A stretch of 64,000 bases of DNA from Virgibacillus sp. MSJ-26 (GTDB lineage Bacteria > Bacillota > Bacilli > Bacillales > Amphibacillaceae), in contig NZ_JAHLPW010000002.1 in NCBI RefSeq assembly GCF_018918075.1, positions 186,001 to 250,000 on the forward strand, written 5' to 3'. The notes below the pieces were generated by a model that did no database searches, was not told the origin of the DNA, and saw nothing but the letters and a program-made list of their open reading frames with translations. Below, piece by piece: positions 16,409 to 25,313 of the stretch. Within the stretch, counting starts at the first letter, position 1. Every line of letters begins with the position of its first letter. A program made the translations under genes and the position numbers.

Positions 16409-18061
16409 ATGGCAAAAAAGTTAGATAAAGTTCCTGTTGTTGTTGTCGGACTTGAGCGAGGTAGAGAAAGGAATATGAGCGATTATTTAATGGTGCATGA
16501 TGAACTCAGATATCAGCACAGGGAAGATATGATGCAAGACTTATCTAAAGAAACGATTACACATCGAAATAATCGAAAAATGCGTGCCCTCCCCATGCGC
16601 CATTATGGGACGTTTATTGTCGGTGATGGCACGGGTGGAGCGGGAAGTCATTGGAACGGACAAACTTATCGTTTCCTCCCATATGATTTTGAAATTAAAA
16701 CGAAAACAGAAGAAAGATATGGCACTGATAAGATAAAATCTGATATCCCTTTACAGGATTGGGGGATTACATATGACGACTTAGAGCCTTACTATGATAC
16801 CTTTGAAAAGATGGCAGGTATCTCAGGAGAAACGGTTGAGCTCTACGGGGAGCGGTCAAATCCTTATCCAACAGGTCCCATGGTAAAGACACCTGTACTC
16901 GAGGAATTTGAAAAAGCCGCCAAAATACAGGGTTACCAACCTTACATCATTCCTTCTGCAAATCTGTCCGAGAATTATGAAAACCCAGATGGTATTTCAC
17001 GTATGGCATGCCAATATTGCGCGTTCTGTGAGAATTTTGGCTGTGAATACGGTGCGAAAGCCGATCCTGTTGTAACAGTCATTCCTGTAGCTGAGGAAAC
17101 AGGCAATCTTGATCTACGCACGCATGCTAACGTGACTAAAATTTTAAAAGAAGGTGATAAGGCGACGGGCGTCTTATACGTAAATACACTAACTGGAGAA
17201 GAATTTGAGCAACCGGCAGATGTCGTTGTCGTCACAAGTTATGTCTTTAATAACGCAAGACTGCTGCTTAACTCGGGGATAGGGGAACCATATAATCCAG
17301 ATACGGGCAATGGCGTTATTGGTAAAAATTATTGTTATCAAGTAAGTTCAGGTTATTCTACGCTTTATTATGATAATAAAGAATGGAATCTTTATGCAGG
17401 TGCAGGAGCATTAGGTATTGAAATTCCAGAGTATGCCGGCGATAACTTTGATCATTCCGATTTGAATTTTTTGCACGGGGCAGGAATTCGTACTACTCAG
17501 TATGGAAACCGCCCAATTGCTAATAACCAAGTTCCAACAGGCACGCCATCATGGGGAGCCGAATTTAAAAAACAGTCTATTAAATACGCTAATAGTGTCT
17601 TACAGGTCAAATCTCAAGGAGCTAGTTTGCCTCATACAGAAAATTTCCTTGATCTTGACCCGACATACAAAGATGCTTACGGCATGCCGTTACTACGGAT
17701 GACGTTCGATTACACAGAACAAGATCGGGAACTTGTCAAATATATATCAAAAGTGACGAAAAAAATTGGTGAAGATATGGGACCAGATCATATTGAAACC
17801 GTTGATGAGCAAGCGCCATTTAATGTGAATGTAGATACGAATACACATAACACTGGCGGCGTCATTATGGGAGATGACCCGAAAACATCCGCAGTCAATT
17901 CATATCTCCAAATGTGGGATGCTGATAACGTCTTTGTGATAGGTGCCAGTGCTTTTCCACATAATAGCTGTTTCAACCCGACAGGGACTATTGGTGCTTT
18001 GTCCTACAGAGCGTCTGAGGGGATTGAAAAATATCTAAAAGATGGCGGGTCACTTGTGTAA
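16409..18061 (+). CDS. GMC oxidoreductase (gluconate-dehydrogenase flavoprotein type) with deleted FAD-binding loop
   Basis: 550 aa. VHDELRYQHREDMMQDLSKE, GDGTGGAGSHWNGQTYRFLP, ACQYCAFCENFGCEYGAKAD and the C-terminal FVIGASAFPHNSCFNPTGT are typical of this GMC subfamily, which oxidises polyols or sugar acids and passes electrons to a cytochrome. The N-terminus reads VPVVVVGLERGRER: beta-strand 1 (VVVVG) runs straight into the LERG that normally follows strand 2. About 21 residues carrying the GxGxxG loop and first helix of the Rossmann fold are missing, in frame. Without that loop FAD binding is doubtful, so the protein may be inactive. Start chosen at the ATG with AAGGAGTG upstream. Confidence 0.85.
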   Translation: MAKKLDKVPVVVVGLERGRERNMSDYLMVHDELRYQHREDMMQDLSKETITHRNNRKMRALPMRHYGTFIVGDGTGGAGSHWNGQTYRFLPYDFEIKTKTEERYGTDKIKSDIPLQDWGITYDDLEPYYDTFEKMAGISGETVELYGERSNPYPTGPMVKTPVLEEFEKAAKIQGYQPYIIPSANLSENYENPDGISRMACQYCAFCENFGCEYGAKADPVVTVIPVAEETGNLDLRTHANVTKILKEGDKATGVLYVNTLTGEEFEQPADVVVVTSYVFNNARLLLNSGIGEPYNPDTGNGVIGKNYCYQVSSGYSTLYYDNKEWNLYAGAGALGIEIPEYAGDNFDHSDLNFLHGAGIRTTQYGNRPIANNQVPTGTPSWGAEFKKQSIKYANSVLQVKSQGASLPHTENFLDLDPTYKDAYGMPLLRMTFDYTEQDRELVKYISKVTKKIGEDMGPDHIETVDEQAPFNVNVDTNTHNTGGVIMGDDPKTSAVNSYLQMWDADNVFVIGASAFPHNSCFNPTGTIGALSYRASEGIEKYLKDGGSLV

Positions 18062-18181
18062 ATGGGTATGTCACTTTCATTTTCAGCCAGGTTCTTATTT
18101 AGATAAGGATTTTGTGACTAACATGGTATATTATTGCACATAGTAACTATATCTCTACCTATTTGACAAGGAGGAAAAGAC

Positions 18182-18421
18182 ATGACATCTAGATGGAAAC
18201 ATCTGCTTATGGCAGCATTACTCTCATTAGGTTTTTTAGTTGGATGCAATACGGACAATAATCAGCATCAAGATGAAAATGAAAACAATGAACCGAACCA
18301 AGAAGAAAATAGTGATCGTCCTGATGAAAATGATAATGAGACGCACAAAGATGATCTCGATACGGAAGAAGAAAAAGGGGAGGACCTCCAATTCGATAAA
18401 GATCGAGGCCCTGACGAATAA
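18182..18421 (+). CDS. small acidic lipoprotein, unknown function
   Basis: 79 aa with AAGGAGGA 6-7 nt upstream of the ATG. Signal KHLLMAALLSLGFLVGC with lipobox LVGC; after Cys the chain is almost only Asp, Glu, Asn and Gln. No fold or family recognised. A disordered, negatively charged surface tail fits a halophilic or alkaliphilic lifestyle. It is followed by a strong terminator. Confidence 0.75.
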   Translation: MTSRWKHLLMAALLSLGFLVGCNTDNNQHQDENENNEPNQEENSDRPDENDNETHKDDLDTEEEKGEDLQFDKDRGPDE

Positions 18422-18454
18422 AATAAATTCATAAAAGAAAAAATAGTAAAGTCA

Positions 18455-18488
18455 AAAAAGCTTAGAACAATTTTCTAAGCTTTTTTTC
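18455..18488 (+). terminator. rho-independent terminator after the small lipoprotein gene
   Basis: Stem AAAAAGCTTAGAA / TTCTAAGCTTTTT (13 bp) with loop CAATT and a T-run. The A-rich left arm means it could also act on the opposite strand. Confidence 0.9.
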
Positions 18489-18508
18489 TATGTTCCTTTA
18501 ATTGCGAC

Positions 18509-18522
18509 ATTTCCCGGGGAAT
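18509..18522. promoter_or_regulatory. second copy of the TTTCCCGGG palindromic motif
   Basis: ATTTCCCGGGGAAT differs from the 15431 copy at one base. The neighbourhood is also similar (CGAC before; TCGAC about 30 nt after). From here to 18900 I see AT-rich DNA without a gene. Confidence 0.35.
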
Positions 18523-18914
18523 AAATGGGTAATATATCTTCCCTTTCGACAATCTTTGAAAACGAAAAGTTTAATTTTAACAAAATAAAGGTAATAAACC
18601 TTACAATCACAATTTAGAAAGAAGCATAAGCGTGTCGACTGGTTGGAATCAGTGATAGAACATTATTATATGGTTGATTAGCTAAACCAATCCTATTGAA
18701 CCACATCAAAAAATTAGAGTGAAAACTAATTTATTCAAAAATAGTGAAACTTTTTCTCTACTTAATTCGTCTTAATTAGTACAAGTATTTATGGAAGAAC
18801 AATATTTTTATGCAGATTGATGATACGTATAGATGTGGATAGCCGTTGGAAATGGAGTGCAGATTGGATTAATGATTACTTTGGGATGAAGAGGACATGG
18901 TGCCAGTTTTAGTA

Positions 18915-19040
18915 GTTATGGCCCGAGTTGGCGTATTCCCGCCCCGAATTGGCGCACTTCCCACACGAGCTAGCGTACTTACGGCCCGAGTTGACGTATT
19001 CCCGCCCAAGCCAGTGCATTTACAAGTCGGAGTGGCGCTA
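18915..19040. repeat. 21-nt periodic array B (short)
   Basis: Cores CCCGAGTT, CCCGAATT, CACGAGCT, CCCGAGTT at 18924, 18945, 18966 and 18987 (exact 21-nt steps), then 19007 and 19028. Same GCCCGAGT orientation as array E. It lies between the small lipoprotein gene and the DUF2207 gene and ends about 110 nt before the latter. Confidence 0.75.
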
Positions 19041-19154
19041 TTTCAAAATAAGGCTTGTCGACGGTTGCGGCTGGTGCTGTATAAATTATCGACTGTAGAG
19101 GTTACCTTAAAAGCTCGACATTCAAATAGAATTTAAAACACGAGGGGGCACACG

Positions 19155-21101
19155 ATGAAGAAGATTAAATTATTTTTCTTTGCTATATTAATAATTGGTT
19201 TACTTTCCGCTTGTGATGATGAGGATCGTTCTTTTACGATTGATCAAGTTAAGATTGATGCGCAAATTGAAGAAGATGGCGTCATCGAGGTGAGGGAGCT
19301 TTACACGTATACGTTTGATGGTGTGTTTGAAGGGATGACGCGGTCTATCCATTCAGATATGAAAGGTTTTGAAGCGTATGAAACGCATGAGACCAATCCG
19401 AATGCTGAGACGGCTGAGATGGAGAAGCTTAAGGTTGAAGAAGATGACGATGATGATCAGCTGCTGAAGATTTTTACGGATTCTGAGGACGAGACGAAGA
19501 GTGTGCTGTACAGCTATGAGGTGCATGGTTCGATTGATAAATATGCGGACGTGGCCGATCTCACTTATGCGTTTTTCGATGAGTCTAACGAAACCGATCT
19601 GAATAATGTCGAAATTAAGATGCATTTACCTGATAAAGCGTCACAAAAGGATTATCATGTTTTCCTACATAGTGATGTGAAAGGTGAACTGGTCCAGAGG
19701 GAAGATATGGTTCAATATTTGGCGCAAGTTTTAAAGGAAGGCGAAACATCTGAAATGCGCCTCGTTTATCCAGCGGAGCAAATGGCGCAAATGGACATGA
19801 CGAAAAACAAGGAAAAAGAGAACGACATTTTAGCGGCGGAGCGTGAACTAGCGAACAAACGTGATCATCTTGATGAAAAAATGTCTGATATTACACCGCT
19901 GATATTGTCAGCCTGCGTAATCCTCATCGTGGCAGGCGTCGGTCTGATGATCGTTCATCCAAATCGCTACCGTGGTGATAAAAGTCCAGATCATTTACTG
20001 CGTTTAGTGGAAGCAACTGATCCCATGCTTATTAATTACCTCGATAAGAGTGAATATTTAGATCATGAAAGTTTCATCGCCGGTCTTTTCTCTTTAAAAC
20101 AACGAGGAATTATCACGCTTGAAGAAGTGCCATCCATACATCAAGAAGAAGCGGACAAAGAAAAAACGAACCAAGAAAAATCAGAAGAAATCGACACGAA
20201 AACTACGCTCCGGTTCACACTTGTTGATGAACAAGCGGACATCGACCAAGCCGATGATTATCTGATCGAATGGCTGTTTGCAGATGAAGATAAACATGGG
20301 CGCTACTTTTTACTCGAATCAGTTATCGCTCAGGAAGAAGAGTCCGATACCGTGAAGGAAGAGAAGGCTGAAACCTTTGAAAAACATCGTGCCCAGTGGG
20401 CTGACCTCGTCGGAAAAAGGGAAGCCTACCATGGTTTGCGCTCACCCTTTAACGGCTACGGCATAATTTCAAGTCTCATCGCACTCACAACATTCGGCTT
20501 CATCTACTACTTTACAAAAGTCGACCTACTCACGTCGACCGAGGAAATCTTCTTTCCAATAGTTCTTGGTCTAGTCACACTGAGCGTCATTTTTTTCAAT
20601 AAAAACAAATGGGTGATTTCTGCCTATTATTTAGCGTCGCTTATTGTGTCACTGTTACTCTTCAGTCTCACCGACGGCTTGCTTTGGTTAGTGGCATTGC
20701 TGGTGATATCGTGGCTCATCCTAATGATTGTGCCTGCGCATGTGTGGCGTGATGATATTAAAAAGCTTAAAAAAGCAATAAATGTCGCTTATCATGAATT
20801 TAAAACAAAACGCTATCCTATCGGAACGGATCCTAAAAAGGTGGAACATCGTTTGGAGTACGCGATTATTCTTGGTGCAGGGAAAGAATATGGTGAGGAA
20901 TGCGGCAAAAAGGCTGACGTGGAGCAGTGGGATATGTCGATGGCAAGGGCTTACCCATTACTCAATAATCCAATGGGGACGACGATGATGTTTGATCCAA
21001 CTTTCTTGATTCTGTATTCATCTGTTGGTGGATCGAGTTCGAGCTTTTCGGGTACATCATCGACCTCGTCAACAGGCGGTGGAGGCGCTGGTGCATTTTA
21101 G
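19155..21101 (+). CDS. DUF2207 family membrane protein
   Basis: 648 aa. The N-terminus FFFAILIIGLLSAC is a signal with a possible lipobox (LSAC), followed by the DUF2207 beta domain (DQVKIDAQIEEDGVIEVREL, TYTFDGVFEGMTRSI). A membrane helix lies near residue 255 (LILSACVILIVAGVGLMIV), a charged cytoplasmic region follows, then a cluster of helices at ~440-530. The tail is Gly/Ser-rich (GGGGAGAF), as is usual for the family. Function is not established. RBS GAGGGGG is 8 nt before the ATG. It stands alone and is followed by a terminator. Confidence 0.85.
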   Translation: MKKIKLFFFAILIIGLLSACDDEDRSFTIDQVKIDAQIEEDGVIEVRELYTYTFDGVFEGMTRSIHSDMKGFEAYETHETNPNAETAEMEKLKVEEDDDDDQLLKIFTDSEDETKSVLYSYEVHGSIDKYADVADLTYAFFDESNETDLNNVEIKMHLPDKASQKDYHVFLHSDVKGELVQREDMVQYLAQVLKEGETSEMRLVYPAEQMAQMDMTKNKEKENDILAAERELANKRDHLDEKMSDITPLILSACVILIVAGVGLMIVHPNRYRGDKSPDHLLRLVEATDPMLINYLDKSEYLDHESFIAGLFSLKQRGIITLEEVPSIHQEEADKEKTNQEKSEEIDTKTTLRFTLVDEQADIDQADDYLIEWLFADEDKHGRYFLLESVIAQEEESDTVKEEKAETFEKHRAQWADLVGKREAYHGLRSPFNGYGIISSLIALTTFGFIYYFTKVDLLTSTEEIFFPIVLGLVTLSVIFFNKNKWVISAYYLASLIVSLLLFSLTDGLLWLVALLVISWLILMIVPAHVWRDDIKKLKKAINVAYHEFKTKRYPIGTDPKKVEHRLEYAIILGAGKEYGEECGKKADVEQWDMSMARAYPLLNNPMGTTMMFDPTFLILYSSVGGSSSSFSGTSSTSSTGGGGAGAF

Positions 21102-21244
21102 TTGTTGAGAGTTTTAGTTGTTAATTCGAGTTAATAAGTCTCGTTTGTGATGTGGGGTTAGCCGTAGCGTGTTGTGGTGTGATGCGCTTGGTGTGGGTCG
21201 ATGTTATGGCTTTGAGCTGGAATTACGATAAGGATTTTTATGAA

Positions 21245-21289
21245 AAAATAAGGCTGTCACGCCTGAGGGGTGTGAGAGCCTTATTTTGT
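21245..21289. terminator. terminator, probably bidirectional, after the DUF2207 gene
   Basis: Stem AAAATAAGGCT ... AGCCTTATTTT with an imperfect inner stem GTCACGCC / GGGTGTGAG. T-rich on both strands. It lies between the DUF2207 gene and the convergent Sco/YtkA genes. Confidence 0.8.
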
Positions 21290-21299
21290 TTATCGCAGG

Positions 21300-21440
21300 T
21301 TAACTGGCTGTAAGACCCCCACTTTAAGGATTCGAGGGAAACAAGATTTATAAGTGGGGGATCATCAGCCAGTAAAAGCCCGATTCGTTCAACTAACAAT
21401 CAGTGGGGAAATATGAAAACCCCCACTGATTGAAGTTTCA
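21300..21440 (+). ncRNA. structured element resembling an IS200/IS605 right end (TnpB-guide-like RNA remnant)
   Basis: Two nested perfect stems, ACTGGCTG (~21303) with CAGCCAGT (~21366) around CCCCCACTT with AAGTGGGGG, are followed by a third hairpin CAATCAGTGGGG (21397-21408) / CCCCACTGATTG (21421-21432) and then AAGTTTCACTTT. This arrangement and the terminal motif resemble right ends of IS605-family elements, where the TnpB guide RNA scaffold lies (from memory of the family). No tnpA or tnpB gene is nearby. The last hairpin abuts the stop codon of the minus-strand gene and may also serve as its terminator. Confidence 0.4.
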
Positions 21441-21442
21441 CT

Positions 21443-22195
21443 TTATTCTCCGACTTCGATTTTGACTTCTGTGTGTTCGTGGAGGTCATCGTCGTCTTCT
21501 ACGTGAATTTCAATGGAGTAGGTGCCTGCTTCTTCAAATGTGTGGGTGCCGGTATATTCGCCGGATTCGGTTTCGTCTGCGTCGACCCAGTCGTGTTTGT
21601 TGTCTTCGTCGTAATTCCAGATTTCATAGCGGACGTCGGCGTCTTTAAGTGCTTCTTTGTCGATTTCGATATGTGTCATGAGTTCGGTTTCGTCGCCTGC
21701 TTTGACGTCTTCGGGTTCCATGAAGTGCATGCTGAAGCCGTCTGTGTCGAATTCATCTTCTGCGTTAACCGCTTCGTCATATTCGCCGCCTTCACCGACT
21801 GTGATTTCTTTTTTCGGCATTGTGTGCAGGTCGCGTGCTGTGACGTGGACTTGAACGTGGAAAAGGCCGTCATGGTCGAAGGCTGTTTCTGCTGAGTAGG
21901 AGCCGTCTTCATTATTGGTTGAATCGATCATTGCGGAGTTGTCTTGATCGCCTTCTTCCCAAACTTCGAAAATAACTTCGTCGGCGTCATCGACGTTTTC
22001 ATCGCCGTAAGTGACGTCTGCTTCCATATCGACAGTTTCATCGACGTCGGCTTCTTCGGTCACGTGAAGTTCAACGTCTAGTGATTGCAGTTCGTCAAGG
22101 TCTGTATCTGGGTCGCCTTTCGCGTTATCGTTGCTGCATGCTGCTAGGGCGATGAGCATAAATGTTAACATAAGAAAGCCTAACTTTTTTTTCAT
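21443..22195 (-). CDS. lipoprotein with two YtkA-like domains
   Basis: 250 aa, very acidic. Signal MKKKLGFLMLTFMLIALAAC with lipobox LAAC. Two similar beta-sandwich repeats: ~37-125 (VELHVTEEADVDETVDMEAD ... HVQVHVTARDLHTMPKKEI) and ~145-250 (EDVKAGDETELMTHIEID ... YSIEIHVEDDDDLHEHTEV). Each half ends in a strand with repeated His, as in YtkA/FixH-like extracytoplasmic proteins found with Sco and copper genes. It lies 41 nt downstream of the Sco gene, so one operon is likely. A copper-related or cytochrome-oxidase-assembly role is inferred from context. Confidence 0.8.
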   Translation of the reverse strand: MKKKLGFLMLTFMLIALAACSNDNAKGDPDTDLDELQSLDVELHVTEEADVDETVDMEADVTYGDENVDDADEVIFEVWEEGDQDNSAMIDSTNNEDGSYSAETAFDHDGLFHVQVHVTARDLHTMPKKEITVGEGGEYDEAVNAEDEFDTDGFSMHFMEPEDVKAGDETELMTHIEIDKEALKDADVRYEIWNYDEDNKHDWVDADETESGEYTGTHTFEEAGTYSIEIHVEDDDDLHEHTEVKIEVGE

Positions 22196-22236
22196 GGTTC
22201 ATCTCTCCTTATGTGGGTTCGTTGATTTTGATTAAA

Positions 22237-22833
22237 TCAACGGCTCACTTCTTTTAAGTCTTCGAAAATATCTTCCATGTTATTTTTTTGGACACCATTA
22301 TAATTTTTGATGACTTCACCTTCTGGATTGACTAGGAAAAAGCTCGTTCCGTGGGTGACTTGGTCGGATCCTTCAGGTGGTTCTTGGACCATATTTTTAA
22401 ATGTTTTGATGGAAAGTTCTTTAATCGTTTGGAAATCATAGCCCGTTAAAAATGTCCAATTATCTAAATCAGCGCCATTGTCCTCAGCGTATTCTGTTAA
22501 GACTTCTGGTGAATCGTAGTCTGGATCAACGCTGAATGAGACAAGTTGTATGTCGAGCCCTTCTTCGTTAATCAAGTCTTGCAGGTAAGCCATGTTTGAT
22601 GTCATTGGCAGACAAACGGTCGTACAGTTTGTAAAGACAAAGTCGGCTACCCAGTATGTACCTTTTAAATCGTCTGTGGTCATTGTTTCGTTATCTTGGG
22701 TGGTAAATTCGAAATCAGGCACTTCTTCTGACATGGTGGTTTCGATATTTTCGCCTCCACCACACGCTGACAATGCTAAGAGAAGAATGCTTGAGAAAGC
22801 AAATAACTTTAATGAAGTTTTAAAACTTTTCAT
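22237..22833 (-). CDS. SCO1/SenC family copper-binding lipoprotein
   Basis: 198 aa thioredoxin-fold protein. Signal LFAFSSILLLALSAC with lipobox LSAC. The copper ligands are present: CxxxC in FTNCTTVCLPMTSNM (~70-84) and the distal His in DQVTHGTSFFLVNPEGEVI. By family it delivers Cu to the CuA centre of cytochrome c oxidase or keeps its cysteines reduced, outside the membrane (B. subtilis YpmQ/ScoB group). The first gene of a minus-strand operon with the YtkA-like protein; the neighbouring regulator is copper-type. Confidence 0.92.
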   Translation of the reverse strand: MKSFKTSLKLFAFSSILLLALSACGGGENIETTMSEEVPDFEFTTQDNETMTTDDLKGTYWVADFVFTNCTTVCLPMTSNMAYLQDLINEEGLDIQLVSFSVDPDYDSPEVLTEYAEDNGADLDNWTFLTGYDFQTIKELSIKTFKNMVQEPPEGSDQVTHGTSFFLVNPEGEVIKNYNGVQKNNMEDIFEDLKEVSR

Positions 22834-22988
22834 TGTTTCCTTCCTTTCTGAACGTGCTTTTGGTGTCTTTCTATCTTAAATTAATTATATGAAAAACATG
22901 TGAATATTACCCCAATTTATAGGTGATTGGATTTCTGTTGCTGCTGACTGTTTGTTTGATACTTGATGGGATCGTTTTCTATGATGAG

Positions 22989-23570
22989 CTATTCATGTTG
23001 ATGACAGCTGGGGCAATCCATTTTCTCATGAACCGCAGTAACTGCTTCTTCAAAAGTATAGATTTGACCACCAAAACCTTTGATAAATTTTTCCGCATCA
23101 TTTTTTTGTTCAAACGTCAACACTTGGGGCTGGCAGCATCCAATGTTAATCGATGTGTCCATCACATACCAAGTATCCGGAGCGCTGATTGTCGTGTGTT
23201 TAAGGAAATCATGACAAATGGCTTGGATGACATTTCCGGATAGTTGGCGATGTCGCATCAAGCCGCAATGTGCGCAGCACGCCATTTCAATTTGGTTATT
23301 CGGCAAAATGAGTCGGTAGGCGAGTCGCTCGTTAATATCACGCTGGCAAATTACGCATACTTCTTGTGATGGGGGAGATTTTTGTAAATGCTGACTTAAC
23401 GTTACGCCACCAAATGTTTTAATTACATATTCTTGGTCAATGAGCGGCTTCAAATCCCGGTGAATGGTCATTTCCGAAACATTGAGCTCTTGACTCAGCT
23501 CAGAAATTTTCATATGCTCCCGTTCCTGCATCAAGCTCTTAATCCGATTTTGCCTCTCAACAGGTAGCAT
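22989..23570 (-). CDS. DeoR-type regulator with C-terminal NosL-like domain (YcnK-like)
   Basis: 193 aa. N-terminal DeoR winged helix (RQNRIKSLMQEREHMKISEL, SELNVSEMTIHRDLKPL). The C-terminal two thirds contain cysteine pairs CVICQRD and CCAHCGLMRH, then DTSINIGCCQPQVLTFEQ and EKFIKGFGGQIYTFEEAV, and CPSC at the end. A DeoR head with a NosL-like metal-binding tail is the architecture of B. subtilis YcnK, a copper-responsive repressor. Here it sits upstream of sco rather than ycnJ. The regulated genes are not shown by the sequence; sco-ytkA are the obvious candidates. Confidence 0.8.
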   Translation of the reverse strand: MLPVERQNRIKSLMQEREHMKISELSQELNVSEMTIHRDLKPLIDQEYVIKTFGGVTLSQHLQKSPPSQEVCVICQRDINERLAYRLILPNNQIEMACCAHCGLMRHRQLSGNVIQAICHDFLKHTTISAPDTWYVMDTSINIGCCQPQVLTFEQKNDAEKFIKGFGGQIYTFEEAVTAVHEKMDCPSCHQHE

Positions 23571-23769
23571 GTTTCTAACACCTCCACCTTATGATTATTT
23601 ATAACAATCTAAAACATACTCTAACAATGAGTTTATCAATGAACGTATGCATTATCAACGATTAGATTTCGAACTCTTTGTGACTTTTTGATGAAATTGA
23701 CTCAGTTGTTGATGGGGAAGCGGTAGGAGTTGTGACGGTTTTGTGGCGGGGGAGTGGACGTGCGGTTTT

Positions 23770-24122
23770 GCGGTGCTCGCGCGGGGTCAGCTTCCGGTCG
23801 CGCGGCTTCATGTTCACCTCGCGCGGGCTCTGCCCTAGGTCGCGCCGCCTCTGCCCTGGGTCGCGCGGCCTCTGCCCTAGGTCGCGCGGCGTCCCCCTCA
23901 ACTCGCGCGGTCTCCGCCCTAGGTCGCGCCGCTTCGCCCTCATCTTGTGCGGGATTCGCCCTAGGTCGCGCCGCTTCACCCTCACCTCGCGCGGTCTCCG
24001 CCCTAGGTCGCGCCGCTTCGCCCTCATCTCGTGCGGGATTCGCCCTAGGTCGCGCCGCTTCACCCTCACCTCGCGCGGGATTCGCCCCAGGTCGCGCAGC
24101 TATACTCTCACCTCGCGCTAGA
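23770..24122. repeat. GC-rich 21-nt periodic array C
   Basis: Core TCGCGC (rarely TCGTGC) at 23777 and every 21 nt through 24113: 17 units without slippage. Half-units alternate as (A/C)CTCGCGCGG and GGTCGCGC(C/G)GC. Orientation is ACTCGCGC on the + strand, the reverse of array A. It lies between the start of the YcnK-like gene and the NERD gene. DNA from 24125 to 24318 is AT-rich and probably holds the NERD promoter. Confidence 0.9.
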
Positions 24123-24318
24123 ATCCACTTAGATTTGTATTCAATATAAATGGAAGGACACAGCAAACAGCATATAGAATAATAATCAAAAAGTCATTTA
24201 TCATTAGTACAAACGGTTCTATTCTTTAGTCTAGTAAATTTAATACCACTTTCTATTCATTTATGCTAAAATAAGTAATATAATTTATAGAATATTTTCA
24301 AAATGGAAAGGAGCAGAA

Positions 24319-25287
24319 ATGAATATACAACGCCCCAAACCTATACGTCTTCAAAAACTCGAAGCTATCCTCCCACGTATCAATCCCACTCACCCGAAAT
24401 ACGCTGAAATGGAGAAAGAATTAGCACAACGAATAAGAGGTTATATTGGAGAAAAGCAAGTGGATTATCATTTAGAAACCTTAAGTCACAAAGCTATAAT
24501 TCTGCCGGGTGTTAACTTGCAAAATAATGGTAGAAATTTTGAAATGGATCATTTCCTTGCTACGCCACATGCTGTCTATATCATCGACACCAAAAACTTT
24601 GTAGGTACCATCACTTTTGACACTGTTTATAAGCAGTTGATTCGTGACGATGGAGAAAAAGAGACAGGCTACCGTTATCCAGTTACACAGGTTCAAACGC
24701 AAAAATTAAAGCTTCAACAATGGCTCCACCGACACGGTTTACAGGATGTTCCAATTCATTGCTTTATCGCAGTTAGTGAACCAAGTACGATTATCAAGGT
24801 GAAAGGCGATGATTCTTCTATTAAAAATATTGTCGCTCACGGTGAATATATCCCTCATATGATACTGGAAAAAGAACGCCAGCTACAACACTCAAGCCAA
24901 CGTTTCATCCCACATAAAAAATTAACCCAATTAATCATTAATCATAATAAAGAACCAGATGTAGATATACTAAATAGATTTGATATTAAATCACAAGACA
25001 TTAGACCAGGTGTCCGTTGTCCTCATTGCGATTGGCTTGGTATGGAACGTATTTTCAATAATTGGCAGTGCCCGAAATGTAAAGTAACCTCCCAATACGC
25101 ACATAAGGCAGCACTAAGAGATTTCTTCTTACTTATTCAGCCTTGGATTACAAATAAGATTGGAAGGTATTGGTTAGGGGTTTCATCCAAAAGTGTAATA
25201 ACAAGACTATTTAAACAAGAAAAATTTATATACAATTCTAATCGACAAATATGGACACAACAAAGAAGAGGTGGAAGTTTGTGTTAG
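24319..25287 (+). CDS. NERD domain protein with C-terminal zinc ribbon
   Basis: 322 aa; AAAGGAG is 8 nt before the ATG. Residues ~35-160 form a NERD (nuclease-related) domain: GYIGEKQVDYHLETL, EMDHFLATPHAVYIIDTKNF (the D/E-x-K-like core) and GYRYPVTQVQTQKLKLQQWL. A C4 zinc ribbon follows (VRCPHCDWLG ... WQCPKCK, ~233-255). NERD proteins are predicted nucleases, often in mobile or defence contexts; activity is unproven. The gene is bracketed by arrays C and D in the same orientation, as if inserted between two halves of one array. Codon use is more AT-rich than the neighbouring arrays. Confidence 0.8.
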   Translation: MNIQRPKPIRLQKLEAILPRINPTHPKYAEMEKELAQRIRGYIGEKQVDYHLETLSHKAIILPGVNLQNNGRNFEMDHFLATPHAVYIIDTKNFVGTITFDTVYKQLIRDDGEKETGYRYPVTQVQTQKLKLQQWLHRHGLQDVPIHCFIAVSEPSTIIKVKGDDSSIKNIVAHGEYIPHMILEKERQLQHSSQRFIPHKKLTQLIINHNKEPDVDILNRFDIKSQDIRPGVRCPHCDWLGMERIFNNWQCPKCKVTSQYAHKAALRDFFLLIQPWITNKIGRYWLGVSSKSVITRLFKQEKFIYNSNRQIWTQQRRGGSLC

Positions 25288-25313
25288 TTATTTAGTTAAT
25301 AGTCTTTATTTTT

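Noticed and set aside
18240-18434. Second frame (Lys/Met-rich) overlapping the small acidic lipoprotein
   Set aside because: The other frame has a clear signal peptide, lipobox and RBS; this one is its shadow.
21473-21895. Plus-strand ORF of 140 codons opposite the YtkA-like lipoprotein
   Set aside because: Antisense shadow of a strongly biased acidic gene (Phe/Val/Cys-rich translation), without RBS or recognisable domain.
23770-24122. CRISPR array
   Set aside because: Units are contiguous 21-nt half-repeats with partly conserved spacers; there are no 30-40-nt unique spacers between identical repeats, and no cas genes are present.
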